NCBI GenBank assembly: GCA_963971575.1 | Contig: OZ020616.1 | Span: 12,927,575-12,991,574 of the forward strand | DNA from: Liopterus haemorrhoidalis | Lineage: Eukaryota; Arthropoda; Insecta; Coleoptera; Dytiscidae | DNA length: 64,000 nucleotides | Direction: 5' to 3' | Shown here: positions 22,701-36,100 of the stretch, one piece after another | How positions within the stretch are numbered: the first letter of the stretch is position 1 | Layout: the number at the start of each line of letters is the position of its first letter | The notes under the pieces: model-generated | Database searches by the model: none | What the model saw: only the letters and a program-made list of their open reading frames with translations | What the model was told of the DNA's origin: nothing | Translations under genes and position numbers: made by a program

Positions 22701-25700
22701 TACCGAATACGCATGAGCGCTTCTCAATCTGCTATGGAAATTCAATTTTGTGTGACCGTACCGCTCGATTGCTGCACGAATACTAACGAAGCTGTAGCTA
22801 GGTTCAATTGTTAGACTGAAAGTTTTCGTCGGCGCCATTACTGCTAACCTAAAGAACTCCCGGCTTAGTCCCAAAACCATTGGGATATGAAGGCGTGTGA
22901 ATTTCATATGACATCATTTTGAGGTGTTGTAACACCGCTATCACATATAGATAAGATGTTTGTTGCGGGCTGCTTTCAGATAGAAAACGATTTAACTCTA
23001 TCTCAGTTTGACATTCTTTGTTATCAATTTTCTAGTTAGACTTATCGCTTTTAACGTTTCAGTTTTTCTGAATCTCTTATTTACTTAAAAATGCGCAATT
23101 ATTCCTGTACACCAAAAATTTTAACTATTAAGTTAAGTAACTTAAAAGTTATTAAATATATAAAAAACTTACTATGTTCATGTTCCAGTCCATAGAGTTT
23201 TAATTTGTTCGCTTCATGTTGAGCTTTTTTCTTTAGTCGACAAGCTCTTGAAGCGAGTTTATTTTTCTCTTTTCGTGTCTTTGGTCGTACATTGAATGGT
23301 AATTCACTGACGGGTGTCATGTCGTTGATTATCCTGCCCAATTTTTCAAGCTCTCGACCGATGCTGAAAAGCTTACGAGGATTTGGTGTTAGATCATTAC
23401 CATCACCTTTACGTGCTTTGCCACTGTGCTTAATACCTCGGACCTAGGAAAAAAAATTAATTACATTGTATAAAATATTACAAGAAGGTATAATAGATAT
23501 ATCGGTAGTGCAAATCAGTTATTTCTAATTAAGTTTAATTATTTTTCTCACCATATATATACTTACTGCACAGTTGGGGCTAAAGACGGGGTCTGTGACT
23601 TCATTAAGAACATGAGGATCCTCCATTTTGGTTTTGAGTACAAGCCTCTGTCCTTTAGGTCCTTTGGCCTGTACATTGTACTGCCAAAAGTATCTCTCCT
23701 TTTTAAGAGATCTGTTATTCCCGCTGTCGTCATCATCTGAATCTGTTACATAAAAGAATTTTAATCTATATTTTTAACTCCAAAAATTAAAAATTTTAAT
23801 TACTCCCTTATTATTGTCTTAACAGCAAAAACTTACATTACAAATATTGTTAAGAATAAGAAGACAAATCTTTTATCTAAATGCATTTTTTTGATTGGAT
23901 AAATATTTGGATAGTTATAGCAAAAAAAAAAAAAACAAAAATTAAAAACTTAAAAAATTTATGTATCTTTTATTATAAAACTTTTACTAAGGTGTTTTAA
24001 GGTTTTTCGCCTTCTTTTGACCTGTAGTATCACCCATTAAAAAAGAAATAATAAGACCGTATACATTTACACATCAAACGATTTCATTATTGAAAACGGG
24101 GTAAAATCTAATTGACTTACAGTCTGGTGCAAATTAAAATTGTATTTTTATGGTAAAATGTACGGGTATTGATGATCGACGTGTCAGCTGCCAATAAGTC
24201 AACCATTTGAACCACTTGCTAGGTATAATAGATTTTTATTAGGAAGAAAGGGTTGGTTTTTAGACTCACCATTATCTGAAGTGAAGTCTTCATAGTGTTC
24301 GCTGTCTTCTTCACTATCAAATCCTTCATCATGGCTGAAGTCATGGGCTTCAGGGCTCAGTACCCCTCCGGTGGATATACTGGAAGTTGAGCCAGCCTCC
24401 GCTAGAGAGCTGGTGGATAGAAGATGTTTACGCGGTTCGCGCCGTTGCCAAATCTGCTCTAGGCCAAGGTGAGTTGGAGCAGAAGAGGACAGTCGAGATG
24501 AGTGGCTACGTGTCCTATGAGGACCCATACCTGCAAAACAAAAACAAAAAATATGTTAAGTGTTAAATTTACACTTTTCAGGGTTGTGTAGGTAATTAAT
24601 AAATTAAAGAAGTCAATAGAAGGACTAAATGCCGAATATTTTTATTTTTTTAAGAAATTTTGTTAATTTGTGTTATAAAACTTTTCATTTCATTAAGACC
24701 ATAAAAAATAATTTCAAAGATATTACGGATTTTATTGTAAAATTTAAATTTAAAGTACAATGGTTTCCCGAAAAAGTAGCGTTATTTGGAAACATTTTAT
24801 CGATTTTATTAATAATAATAATAATAAAGCTATGTGTGAATTTTGTGGACGTATTATAAGTCCAAAAGTCCAATTCTACATATATAATTACGTTAAAAAA
24901 AGATTATGTGTACTTGCAATTTTTTTCAAAAGCAGGTGAAATTGCCACGGAAAAAGTAAAACAGTAAATTTTCAAAAATAGTGTTTCTAAAATACAATTT
25001 AGAATAATTAAATTGCATAAGTTATATTTTTTGCATAGTTATTGCATAGTTATAAGTTAAAATGTTTATCTCACTATACATACCTAATTTTTTTGTTTTA
25101 TTTATTTTTAAATTATAACTCAAAAAGATAAGTTTTTATTCATTCATAAAATTTCTTTCCCTATTATCCACTTTTTACTAACGTGTCATTTTATACACGA
25201 TAACAAGTACATAATACGTGCTCTATCACTCAGTCAAGTTCGAATTAAGAACTGTAATATGCATAATGCATCACAAGCCGAACCGTCACGAACGACTCGG
25301 TGAGAAAAACATAAGATCCATCTCACTTCGGTCACAGCACACAATTTCTCAAACGTCCAGCCAAATCTCTGAAACTATGCACTGAACGGTGAGCCAGTTC
25401 ATTTAAATTTGATGAGCCGGCTCACTTCAGTTAGTGTACTGATCCGACTCAGTGAGTCGGTTCATTAATGAACGACTCATCTCTAATCACGAACACCTAG
25501 ACCAGTGTTTCTCAACCTTTTCGGGCCTGGGAAATGGTAGTAATAGTATTCAAAACTTACAGGATATCAAGGACAATTTCGAATTTTTAAATGGGAACGT
25601 ATGTCATATTGGATATCTTTGGATAGAGCTTTTCAACAACTTTTACTTAAACATTTATTTAATATCTTTTACGGTTGCCAAAAAACTATGATATTTTTAA

Positions 25701-28700
25701 ATGACGATTATATTCCCTATAAAAACTTAAAGTAAAGTATTTTTATATACAAGTGTTCAAAGTGCCATTTTAATTTAAACACATTCGCATTCTTACTCTT
25801 GAGTTATCTGTAGCTCGGAGAGCAATTAAAAAAATACCTAATAAAAAATATTACACTTTCAAGTCGTACCTACTTCAAAGTACAACTTGAAAATACCTGC
25901 AGTGCCTCCAACGCGAACCATTGTCGAGAGAAACCTATCAACCGACACATACAATTTATTTGACCTTGATATACTTCTACTTCTTTGGTCTGTTTCTTTG
26001 GTTAAAGCCGAACAAGAGTTTGTTTAGTAAAAGCCCATTGACTCATTATATAATTAACTATACTCTATCTCAAGAAGACTGATAGTAATAAAATTTATTA
26101 TTTGTAAAAAGTTACTGTTTAATCACACAGAAGCGGCAAAACAAGAGCGACAAAATATGAATAGTTCGAAACGAAATATTGTTAAAAACAACCGAGTGTG
26201 CCGCACATATTACATGGGAATACGAACTAGGGTTAAACACAACAGACCATAAAATTTTGAGGAAAAATATGGTCACAGGGGTGTGTTTAATGATATGATA
26301 AATATGCTCACAGGCGTGCGTTTAATAAAATAATAAATAGTAATGTGTATCCACACATTAACAGATTTCATTTGATGCCTTTCAAATTTTTCCATTAATT
26401 CATATTTGTTTATACATATTTATCTGACGCAGTATTTTTGAACTCTATATTTTTCCTATATGTGGGTGAAAAAGTTGTACAAGTATGCCAAATTTCAACT
26501 TTCTATGTTCAGCTGTTTAGCTACAATTTCTACCGTACAGACAGACAGGTAGACGGACAGGCAGACGGGCAGGCAGACAGACCAGACACATGAGTGGCGT
26601 TATAAAGGTTTTTTTGTGGTCATACCTACAAAACCCTAACAACGATTTGGATGGTTTAATTAGTGAACCTGTATAATCTTTATAAGAAGCGCAACCCGGC
26701 TTTCAAACCCATGAGCCCCTCCCTCCGGAGTTCAACAAACATGTGGTTTTAGTGTTTTTAAGGAATACATTTAAATTTTAAAGCTTTTGAGCCCCTTTTT
26801 TTTTAGTCGTTTCTTGTGTTTTGGAGGTGAGGACCTTATTGATTTTTTTTTTGAGGTCATGACTCACTTATATTTTGGAAGTGAGGACTTTTTTACTTGC
26901 CCGACCTTAATATATAAGGGGCAAATATTGTAATCGCGAAAATTTTCGATGTCGAGATTTTGACTGATGACCAGGTTTCATGGTCCAGGGAATCCAAAAA
27001 ACCTATTTTCGAAGTGCCGTCCGTATGTGTGCGTGTCTGTGTGTATACACGATAACTCAAAAACAGTTTAACTTAAAGAGTTCGTTCTGGTACTTAAAAA
27101 TTCTCCTAATAATTGGGAAGAACCCTATTGTTTTTTATTAAAATCCGAAACCGGAAACAGAAGTTATTAAACTTTAAAATTTTAAAAAATTCGTAACTAG
27201 TAAACCAGGCCTTGGACAAAAATTTCTATAGGACATAATTTGATGAATTTTTGAAGATTTACCTAAATCTTCTTTTAATTTTTTTTTTTTTAATTTAATT
27301 TTTTTTATGTATTTTTTTTATTTATTTTTTTTTATGAGAGGGCAAGTCTAGCGGAGGTCTCCCTTCGCCACTGGTTTTTTTGTGTGTCTGTGTGTGTGTG
27401 TGTCTGTGTGTGTGTGTGTGTGTCTGTGTATACACGATAACTCAAAAACGGTTTAACTTAGAGAGTTCGTTCTGGTACTAAAAAATTCTCCTGTTAATGG
27501 GAAGAACCCTATTGTTTTTTATACAAATCCGAAATCGGACACGGAAGTTATTAAACTTTAAAAAAATTCGTATCTAGTAAACCAAGCCTTGGACAAAAAT
27601 TTGTATAGAACATAATTTGATGTATTTTTGAACATTTACCTAAAACTTTTTTAAATTAAAAAAAAAATTATTTATTTTCTGTTTTTTTCTGTTTATTATT
27701 ATTTTTGCAGGGGGAGGCACGGCCGGATTATCCCCTTAGACAAAAAAGGGCCCGGATTTGGTAGGTGATTTTTTTTTTGCTCTCCACTTGGATTTGGGAG
27801 GTGAAGGCCTTTTTTTTTTTTGCTCTCCACTTGGATTTGGGAGGTGAAGTCCTTTTTTTTTTCTCTTCACTTCGATTTGGGAGCTGAAGTCCTTTTTTTT
27901 GCTCTTCACTTGGATTTGGGAGGTGAAGACCTTTTTTTTTTTCTCTTCACTTGGATTTGGGAGGTGAAGACCTTTTTTTTTTTTCTCTTCACTTGGATTT
28001 GGGAGGTGAAGTCCTTTTTTTTGCTCTTCACTTGGATTTGGGAGGTGAAGTCCTTTTTTTTGCTCTTCACTTGGATTTGGGAGGTGAAGTCCTTTTTTTT
28101 GCTCTTCACTTGGATTTGGGAGGTGAAGACCTTTTTTTTTTTCTCTTCACTTGGATTTGGGAGGTGAAGTCCTTTTTTTTGCTCTTCACTTGGATTTGGG
28201 AGGTGAAGTCCTTTTTTTTGCTCTTCACTTGGATTTGGGAGGTGAAGACCTTTTTTTTTGTTCTTCACTTGGATTTGGGAGGTGAAGACCTTTTTTTTGC
28301 TCTTCACTTGGTTTTGGAAGGTAAGAACCTTTTTAAAAAAAAAACATAGGTTGAGCGTCTTGGGCCCGGCGAAGGCTTAGTCCGCCACTGGGGGGGGGGG
28401 CAAATCTAGCGGAGGTCTCTCTTCGCCACTGGTTTTTTTATGTCAACAACTTGCATTCTGAGAAATAAAGTACTTTCGGTTAGCACTTGTTGCTGAGTAA
28501 TTTCCCAGTTATAAAACAATTGCATCTCCTCCCAAAAAAATTTCATGGGTGCGCGCCTGATATCCCTCTTGACAACCTGGATAAACAGACGAACTACTTA
28601 AAACATGCAGTTCATCTCGGAGCATCTTCTCCAAAAGCTGTTTTCAAAAGTTCAAGTGTTTTTGGCCTAGTCTATCCAAGTTTGACACAAAATGTGAATA

Positions 28701-30083
28701 GTGAATTCTACATTTTTAATTCCTCATTATCGCAACGGAACTGTAGGCTAGACACTTAGCACTTTCCACATTTGAAGTTCAAGAATGTTTAGAATCAATA
28801 AAAAAAAACTTTCTAAACTATTAATAAACAGCTGTACATATGTCTAGATTGTGTCTGCTTTCATTGCTTAGTTTCGTAATATCAGCAGCTTTACATACAA
28901 CCTGTACCATGTCTGTGTCACCTGATCGTATTCTTTATTAAAAATAACAACTAGAATAATAGGTAATAATTTCTTTTCTTGTCGTTAAAAAGTTTGTTTA
29001 CTAATAACTTACAAAAAGTTGCATCATTATATATCAACCAGAACAAAACAATAATAAAAAAACAGCAGGTTTAATCTCCTGTTTATTTAAAAAATTTATG
29101 TGAAGTGTGCATTTTCACACATTTCAGGGTTTTGCAGGTATTTAGTAAGTGAATGATGATTATTTTGGATGCGAAAACAAATTTTATATTTAAGTATTTT
29201 TTTTGTTAATTTTAATTCGAACGCCTAATACCATTATTTAAGTTTCTAAATATGTGCAGTATTTTTTTTTTTTTTTATATAGCAAGGTTCATTAAGAATT
29301 TTAAAAATTGCGCCTATGGCTTCCATTGGTTGTTATAAGTTCCGTCCCTCTGATTTCGTGTACATTGAAACAGAATTAAATTATAATTTAAACAATTTCC
29401 ACTGGTTATTAAATTTACGCTTTTAAAAATTAAATGCAACATTTGCCAAAATATAACTAGAATTTTGAAAAAATAATTTAAACAATATAAAATTTAAAAA
29501 AAAAAAAACAAAAAATAAATAGTCTCTTCTCACAGGGTTCGATCCCTCTCGGATCGGGTTACATGGTTGAAAAATCAACGACTAATACCACTACACCAGC
29601 ACACACGTTCCAGTGTGGCGTGTTACAAAGCTATAACTTGTGTACATTATTAGCCAAAAATCACAAAAAATGCGTTTTTCTCCAAAAACATAATCTGATC
29701 AAAAATTCCTGTTGTACTATTCCGGTTCACACCAATGTACATTACTTAGAATTTTTTCAGATTTTTAGTTTAAACCATCTGGGCTACAAGGTGTGGGACA
29801 AAAAATTTTTGCACAATTTTGGCAAAAATCGCTTCAAAATAATTTATTTTGCAAAAATAAAAATTTGATCGTTAATCCACGTACCAAGGGCTTTCATTTG
29901 ATACCCTACTCAAAATTATAAAAAAATATATTTTTTTTCGATGAGCACATATTTGTTTATATGTTTAGGGGGATATGTTTTTTAGATGTTTTAGTATTTT
30001 TCCTATGTGCGGGTCAAAGAGTTGTATAAGCATGCCAAATTTCAACTCTCTAGGTTTAGCCGTTTGGCTACAATTTTTACCGA

Positions 30084-30169
<86 letters not shown>

Positions 30170-33100
30170 GACAAAATGACGATATAAGGGTTTTTTGGTC
30201 ATACCTACAAAACCCTAAAAAGAACTAAAAATATTTTTTTATAAAATAATACTGTTTAAACTTTTCAGGTCGTATTAAAATATCCGGAAAACATTCTTCG
30301 TTTTTACATAAACTGACAAGGTTTTATCAAAAAATTTGCAGACTAGCGTCATAAAACTTTATTAGGAAATTATTTTATATTATAATTATCACTTTTGCAT
30401 TCAGGGACTAATGCTGCATTCACAACCTACAAATTATAAATTGGAATTAACGTTAAATTAGCACTTAACATTAAATTTGAACGTGGAAATTAAGAATCAT
30501 TCCCAATGTAAATTAAGAAATTAATATACTGACAACGTTTTATCATTAAATTTCTATAGATTTCTACTTCATCGATCGATATTTGACAGCTGTTAATATT
30601 TGCTAATGAGGTTTTGAGTGTTTCATGATTTTAAAAAGAACTAAAATAGAGCGAAAATTTATATCTATGCACATAGAAAATAGAAAGATTTGAATAGAAA
30701 CAGAATAATATGGTCATAGAAATGTTTAGGTGGAGATATATGCTTACTGCGCAAGCGTCAAATATAAATTAACGCAAGAGTTTGAAGCTTGCAAACTTAC
30801 TTACTTTATAAGTATAAAGCCGAATTCAGACCTCTTTAAATTAATACGTTATAGACTGTACGTTGTTACGCTCTGAGTTATGTTTCTATGGATAGTGTTA
30901 ACGTTCTAAACACCGTTCATAGCTAGTTAGAAATTAACGTGTTACGAATAGTCCGCCATCTGTGCGTGTACCAACCAACTATATAGCTTCGTAAAATTAA
31001 TTCTATGTATTATCGTTTTTATAATTCTGTTGTCTTAGATTTTAACTAACTAAACCTAACCTAATTACCTAAATTGATCATATTTACTGTCCGTCTTTGT
31101 AATTTTGAGCAAGATTTGTTAATGATGACATTATGTTAGGTTATGTAAAGGCATACGATAACTACGGTGTCACTGATAGAATTCGACAGCCAATTTGTTT
31201 ATATGTCTGTCTCATTAAAACATCTCACTAACTACAAACTTAAGAAAATTATTCACAATCCACAACAAACAACGTATTAAATTTGGAGGTCTGAACGGTT
31301 TCGCGTCTTACCATATGATAAACTTTCTGGTGACAGTGAATAATCTATAGGCTACAGTGCATAAGCTATTGATTTAAGAGCTCTGAATGCGGCTTAAAGC
31401 TGCGTTGAGAGATCTTTAAATTAGTACACTGTTCACTGTGCATTGTGGATAAGATTAGTAGATAGTTTTAACGTTCAAGGCAGCGTTTACAGCTAAATAA
31501 ATTTGGGCGTTGCGAATAGTGCGACATTCTACTGTTCTAGATTTTTACTAACTAAACCTAACCTAATTACCTCAATTGATCATATTTACTGTTCATCTTT
31601 GTTATTTTGGGCCAAATTTGTTATAATCGGCGCGATGATATTTTGTTAGGTTATGTAAAGGCATACAATGTAAACGTTCTCTATGATGCAGACTAAGATA
31701 GCCAATGTGTTTATATGACTGTCTCATTAAAACAACAAAAAAGTTCTCAATTAACGCGTAACCACCACATATGTTTGAAGCTCTGGGGAGGGGGTTTCAT
31801 CTCATATAGTGACAAAAACATGTAAAAACCATATGTTTTTGGAGCTCTGGGGGGCAATCCCCTGAGCTCCCCCCTAGGTGAGGCAATACTATTTTAACAA
31901 AATTTTACATCATTTTTAGAATTTTGTAGGTATGACCACCAAAAAACCCTTATACCGTCATTTTGTCGTCTGTCTGTCTGTCTGTCTGTTCGGTAAAAAT
32001 TGTACCCAAACGGCTAAACCTAGAGAGTTGAAATTTGGCATGCTTATACAACTCTTTGACCCGCACATAGGAAAAATACTAAAACATCTAAAAAACCTAC
32101 CCCTCTAAAAATATAAACAAATATGTGCTCATCGAAAACAAAAATATTTTTTTTTAAATTCTGAGTAGGGTACCAAATGAAAGCCCTTAGTACGTGGATT
32201 AACGATCAAATTTTTATTTTTGCAAAATAAATTATTTTGATGCGATATTTGCCAAAATTGTGCAGAAAAATTTTTGTCCCACACCCTGTAGCCCAGATGG
32301 TTTAAACTAAAAATCTAAAAAAATTCTAAGTAATGTATTTTGGTGTGAACCGAAATAGTACAACAGGAATTTTTGATCAGATTATGTTTTCGGAAAATAA
32401 CGCATTTATTGTGGTTTTTGGTTCTCAAAGTACAAAAGTTATACCAATGTAAGACACTCACATGCAAGGCGTGCGATGGCGTAATGGGTTAGAGCACTGG
32501 TGTCGTAGGCTGGAAAACGAAGGGTTTCGAGTTCGAGTACGGAGTGAATTTTATTTTTTCTGTTTTTTTTTTGCATTTTGAAATTATTTTGTCAAAATTC
32601 TAGTTATATTTTGACAAATGTTGTATTTAATTTTTAAGAGCGTAAATTTAATAACCAGTCTTATATGTTCATTTTGCCGTGATTACTACAAAGTAAAATT
32701 TGTCCTACACACTCAGCATACTACCTTCACTTATTATATACCTGCGAAACCCTGAAATGTGTGAATATTCACACTTCACATCAATTTTTTAATTCTATAT
32801 TATTTTGTTAACTTAATTATAAATTATATAATTCATTACACGTGTCAAATATGTAAACAATAATTAATTATGCATTCAAACTAAGAAAACAAGTAGTATT
32901 ATCATATTTTCAAACCTAACACTGTATTTTTAAACAAAAGAGACCTTCTCTAAAGTTTTAAGCAAGTAGCAAAATGGTAAATAGGTCATAGAATGCAGGA
33001 GTAAGCAATATTAAACTTGTATATTGCATATGCTGATAACAGATTATGATTCACAAGCAACGTACTGGAATTCCACACATAACTCAAATTCCTTCGTAAT

Positions 33101-36100
33101 AAACAATATGACATTTGATTTTAATTAAAACTGGAGATATGTGCATTTACCTATAGGCTATTCTAAACGTTTGGGCGGAACCAAATGGAATTTTAATTTT
33201 CTTAAGTTGTCACGAGCTAATTGTTCAATGATTGAAGTTTGCTTTTGATAAACAAAATGATCAAAAGCTTCAATCAAACGTTAACAGTTATTATAATTCA
33301 AAATCTAGTTCCGCTCAAACCAAAGAAATTGACTATAATGCATATAAAATTTAAAAAATTGATTTTAAGTGTGAATTTTTACATATTTCAGGATTTTGTA
33401 GGATTTTAATAAGTTTAAAAAGACAATAAGAATGCTGGATGACCAAGACTACATGTAATTCTATAATCACATCAAAATAAACAGTTTTCATCAAATAAAA
33501 TTTCTTTATTATTTAAAATAAAATTATAATTATTAAAATAAATTAAAATTAGTTAAAAATATTCAAATTATTTAAATATAAAAACTAATCTATTTTAAGA
33601 AAATATCCTCAGATATTGAGTTATCATATATTTTTTTAATTAAATGTTGAGAGACAAGGGTAGAATTTACGATCGTATATTATATGATTTTTTTAAAATG
33701 TTGTCATCGTTTATCTCAAGTACATGGCCGAATGTTTACACAGATGCTGATATGCGACCATATATTTTCAGTGATATGGACTTCGTAGGTAATTAGAGTC
33801 AAAATGAATTATTTGGGAATATGAATTATTGGGAATAGAAATATGAGTCTTTAAGATAAGTTAAAATGTTTTTGTTGTTAATTGGAGAGCTGATTATTTT
33901 TACAACCACAAAAAATGAGGTTCAGAGATCAAATTATTAGTTTTAAGAAAAAGGCTGGGGAAATTGTGTGAGAGAGGGGAGTCGTGAGTAAACTATCACT
34001 GGAGTCGGACGAACCTCCTAAGCATTTTGGTTGAGAAACCCGGTATCGTGTAGTGGGTGAACCAGAAGTAGTCTGGAAGTGTTGAGGACACTTGTGATGA
34101 AAATAACGAAGTTCAATAACGGGTTAAACACTGTGAGTGTTGTTAGGTGTTTAAGAAACTTATGTGGTGTACGTAGGGATGGGAATTTATTTTTGAATAT
34201 CGATATATGCGCGATTCGATATATCGTAAGTGTGATATCGATATTCGATATATATCGAAGTAAAAATATCGATATTTTCGATATATCGAAATAATTAACA
34301 CGTAACATGTAAGATATATAAATTACAGTTTTTTTTGTTAGCTTGGCGGGAAAAGAAGTCACCACTTGACAGACAATCACTTTACAGTTGGTACTCACCC
34401 AGCTACCAACCAACTTTCTAATATTTTCCTAGTTAACTGCTGTTAATCCTAATTAATTAAATATATATGTGCTGTCCACTTTTGTAAGGACAAACCAGAT
34501 CTTTTTGGTTACTTGGTCAATCAAAAATATTCCTTACGCAGTAAAACCGACTTAAGTTTTATTGGTTATGATCATTATTAAGAAAGTGACTTTTTTTATA
34601 ATTTTTTAATACCAACATAATAATTTTAAAGATACATATTATAAAATCAAAATTTCGTCTTACAGGCTATTCCAAGCGATTAGGCGGAACTAAATGGAAA
34701 TTTCGTTATTTTAGGTTGTCACGAAAACGGACCTTACTTGGGTTATTTTATGTTTCAGTTCTGGTATGTGAAAATTTAAAACTCCAACAGTGAAACCACG
34801 GAAACGAATGACATATGTCAAATATTTTAATATATTTTTCCATATTTTGAAGACAAAAACATAAATAAATGAGAATTTTTTATTAAGAATGACAAAAAAT
34901 TAAAATGCAATGAAAAGTACATTTTATAATGACAATCAATTTAATCTAGAATTTAAATGTGAGCATATTTACAAAGTTTAAACAAAATGACCAAAAGTCC
35001 GAATTAATAGATAAAAATTATTAGATTTCAAAATCTAGTTCCGCCTAAACGTTTGGAATAGCCTACAGTTTGTTTTTACAAAAGTGAACAGCATATATTT
35101 AAATGTAAAAAATATACAAGAATACCGATATTTTGTACGAATATCGATATTTTGCGCGATATATCGCATTTCAAATATCGATATATTTTTCTAAAGTATC
35201 GATATTTTCGAAATATCGATATATCGTTCCCATCCCTAGGTGTACGGTGATTGTGAGGTTTGAGGGAGAGTGACTCTCATAGGATTTCGTAGCCATCTTT
35301 TAATTGTAAGTTCTAGTGTGCTCTTTAATTTAAACCTTATCTAAACATTGAACGTAGATTAAGTAAAATGCAGACTTTAATTCAAACACCCTTATTCCTG
35401 TCATAAAAAATCTAAGCAACCGACCGGCGGACTTTTAGGGTTTCAGACTTGATTCCGCTCGCAAGTCTTGGAACCCACTATGTGGAAGGAAAGTACAATG
35501 AAAATATTTAAATTCATTCAGCCAACTGTGACGCTTCGACCGATCCTAGATATGCCCCCACAGAAAATTAACAATAAAATGCAAAATGAAAAATCCCAGC
35601 GATTTTTTTTTTTTTTTGCATTTGCTCTAATCTATTCTAATATTCTAATATTTGCTCATATCTAAGTCTTCATTAAATTAATACAAAATATACTCATAAA
35701 TGACTTTAAAATTTTAAAAAATGTAATAATTTCAGTACTACAAATGATCCTCTTTCACACATAAATGGGTACCGGACGCAAAGGGCTACAAAAAAAAAAA
35801 AAATCGATAGTCAAATTGATGAAAAATTCCTGTCGAACTATTCTGGTTCTCATCAATGTAAATTACTGATATTTTTTCAGATTTTTAGATCAACCTCTCT
35901 GGAAATTAGGGTGGGGGACAAAAATTTTTTGACTCATTTTTTGCGAAAAACCCATTAAAAAAATGATTTTTCAGAAATAAAAATTTGTTGGCTTATCCAC
36001 GCACTAAGAAGTTTCAATTGATACCCAACTCAAAATTTTAAAAATATATTTATATTTTCCTTTAATACACACAGTCTGGCTATCTTAAGGCGGCGCACAA

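Noticed and set aside
22545..22907. 120-codon minus-strand frame
   Set aside because: Within an intron, no recognisable domain, overlapping frame on the other strand; low-complexity context suggests chance.
27820..28349. Long open frames on both strands (about 115-133 codons) with repeated FTWIWEVK- or SQIQVK-like peptides
   Set aside because: They are translations of a minisatellite whose unit length is near a multiple of three; both strands are open for the same reason.
30086..30170. CRISPR-like regular repeat
   Set aside because: It is a pure 4-bp microsatellite without spacers, in eukaryotic DNA.
29965..30228. Open frames rich in QTDR or CLSV repeats
   Set aside because: Direct product of the (GACA)n microsatellite.
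34018..34413. Minus-strand 131-codon frame
   Set aside because: Runs across the border of the ATCGAT-rich hAT-like element; the periodic ISIF/IDI residues come from TATCGATA repeats.
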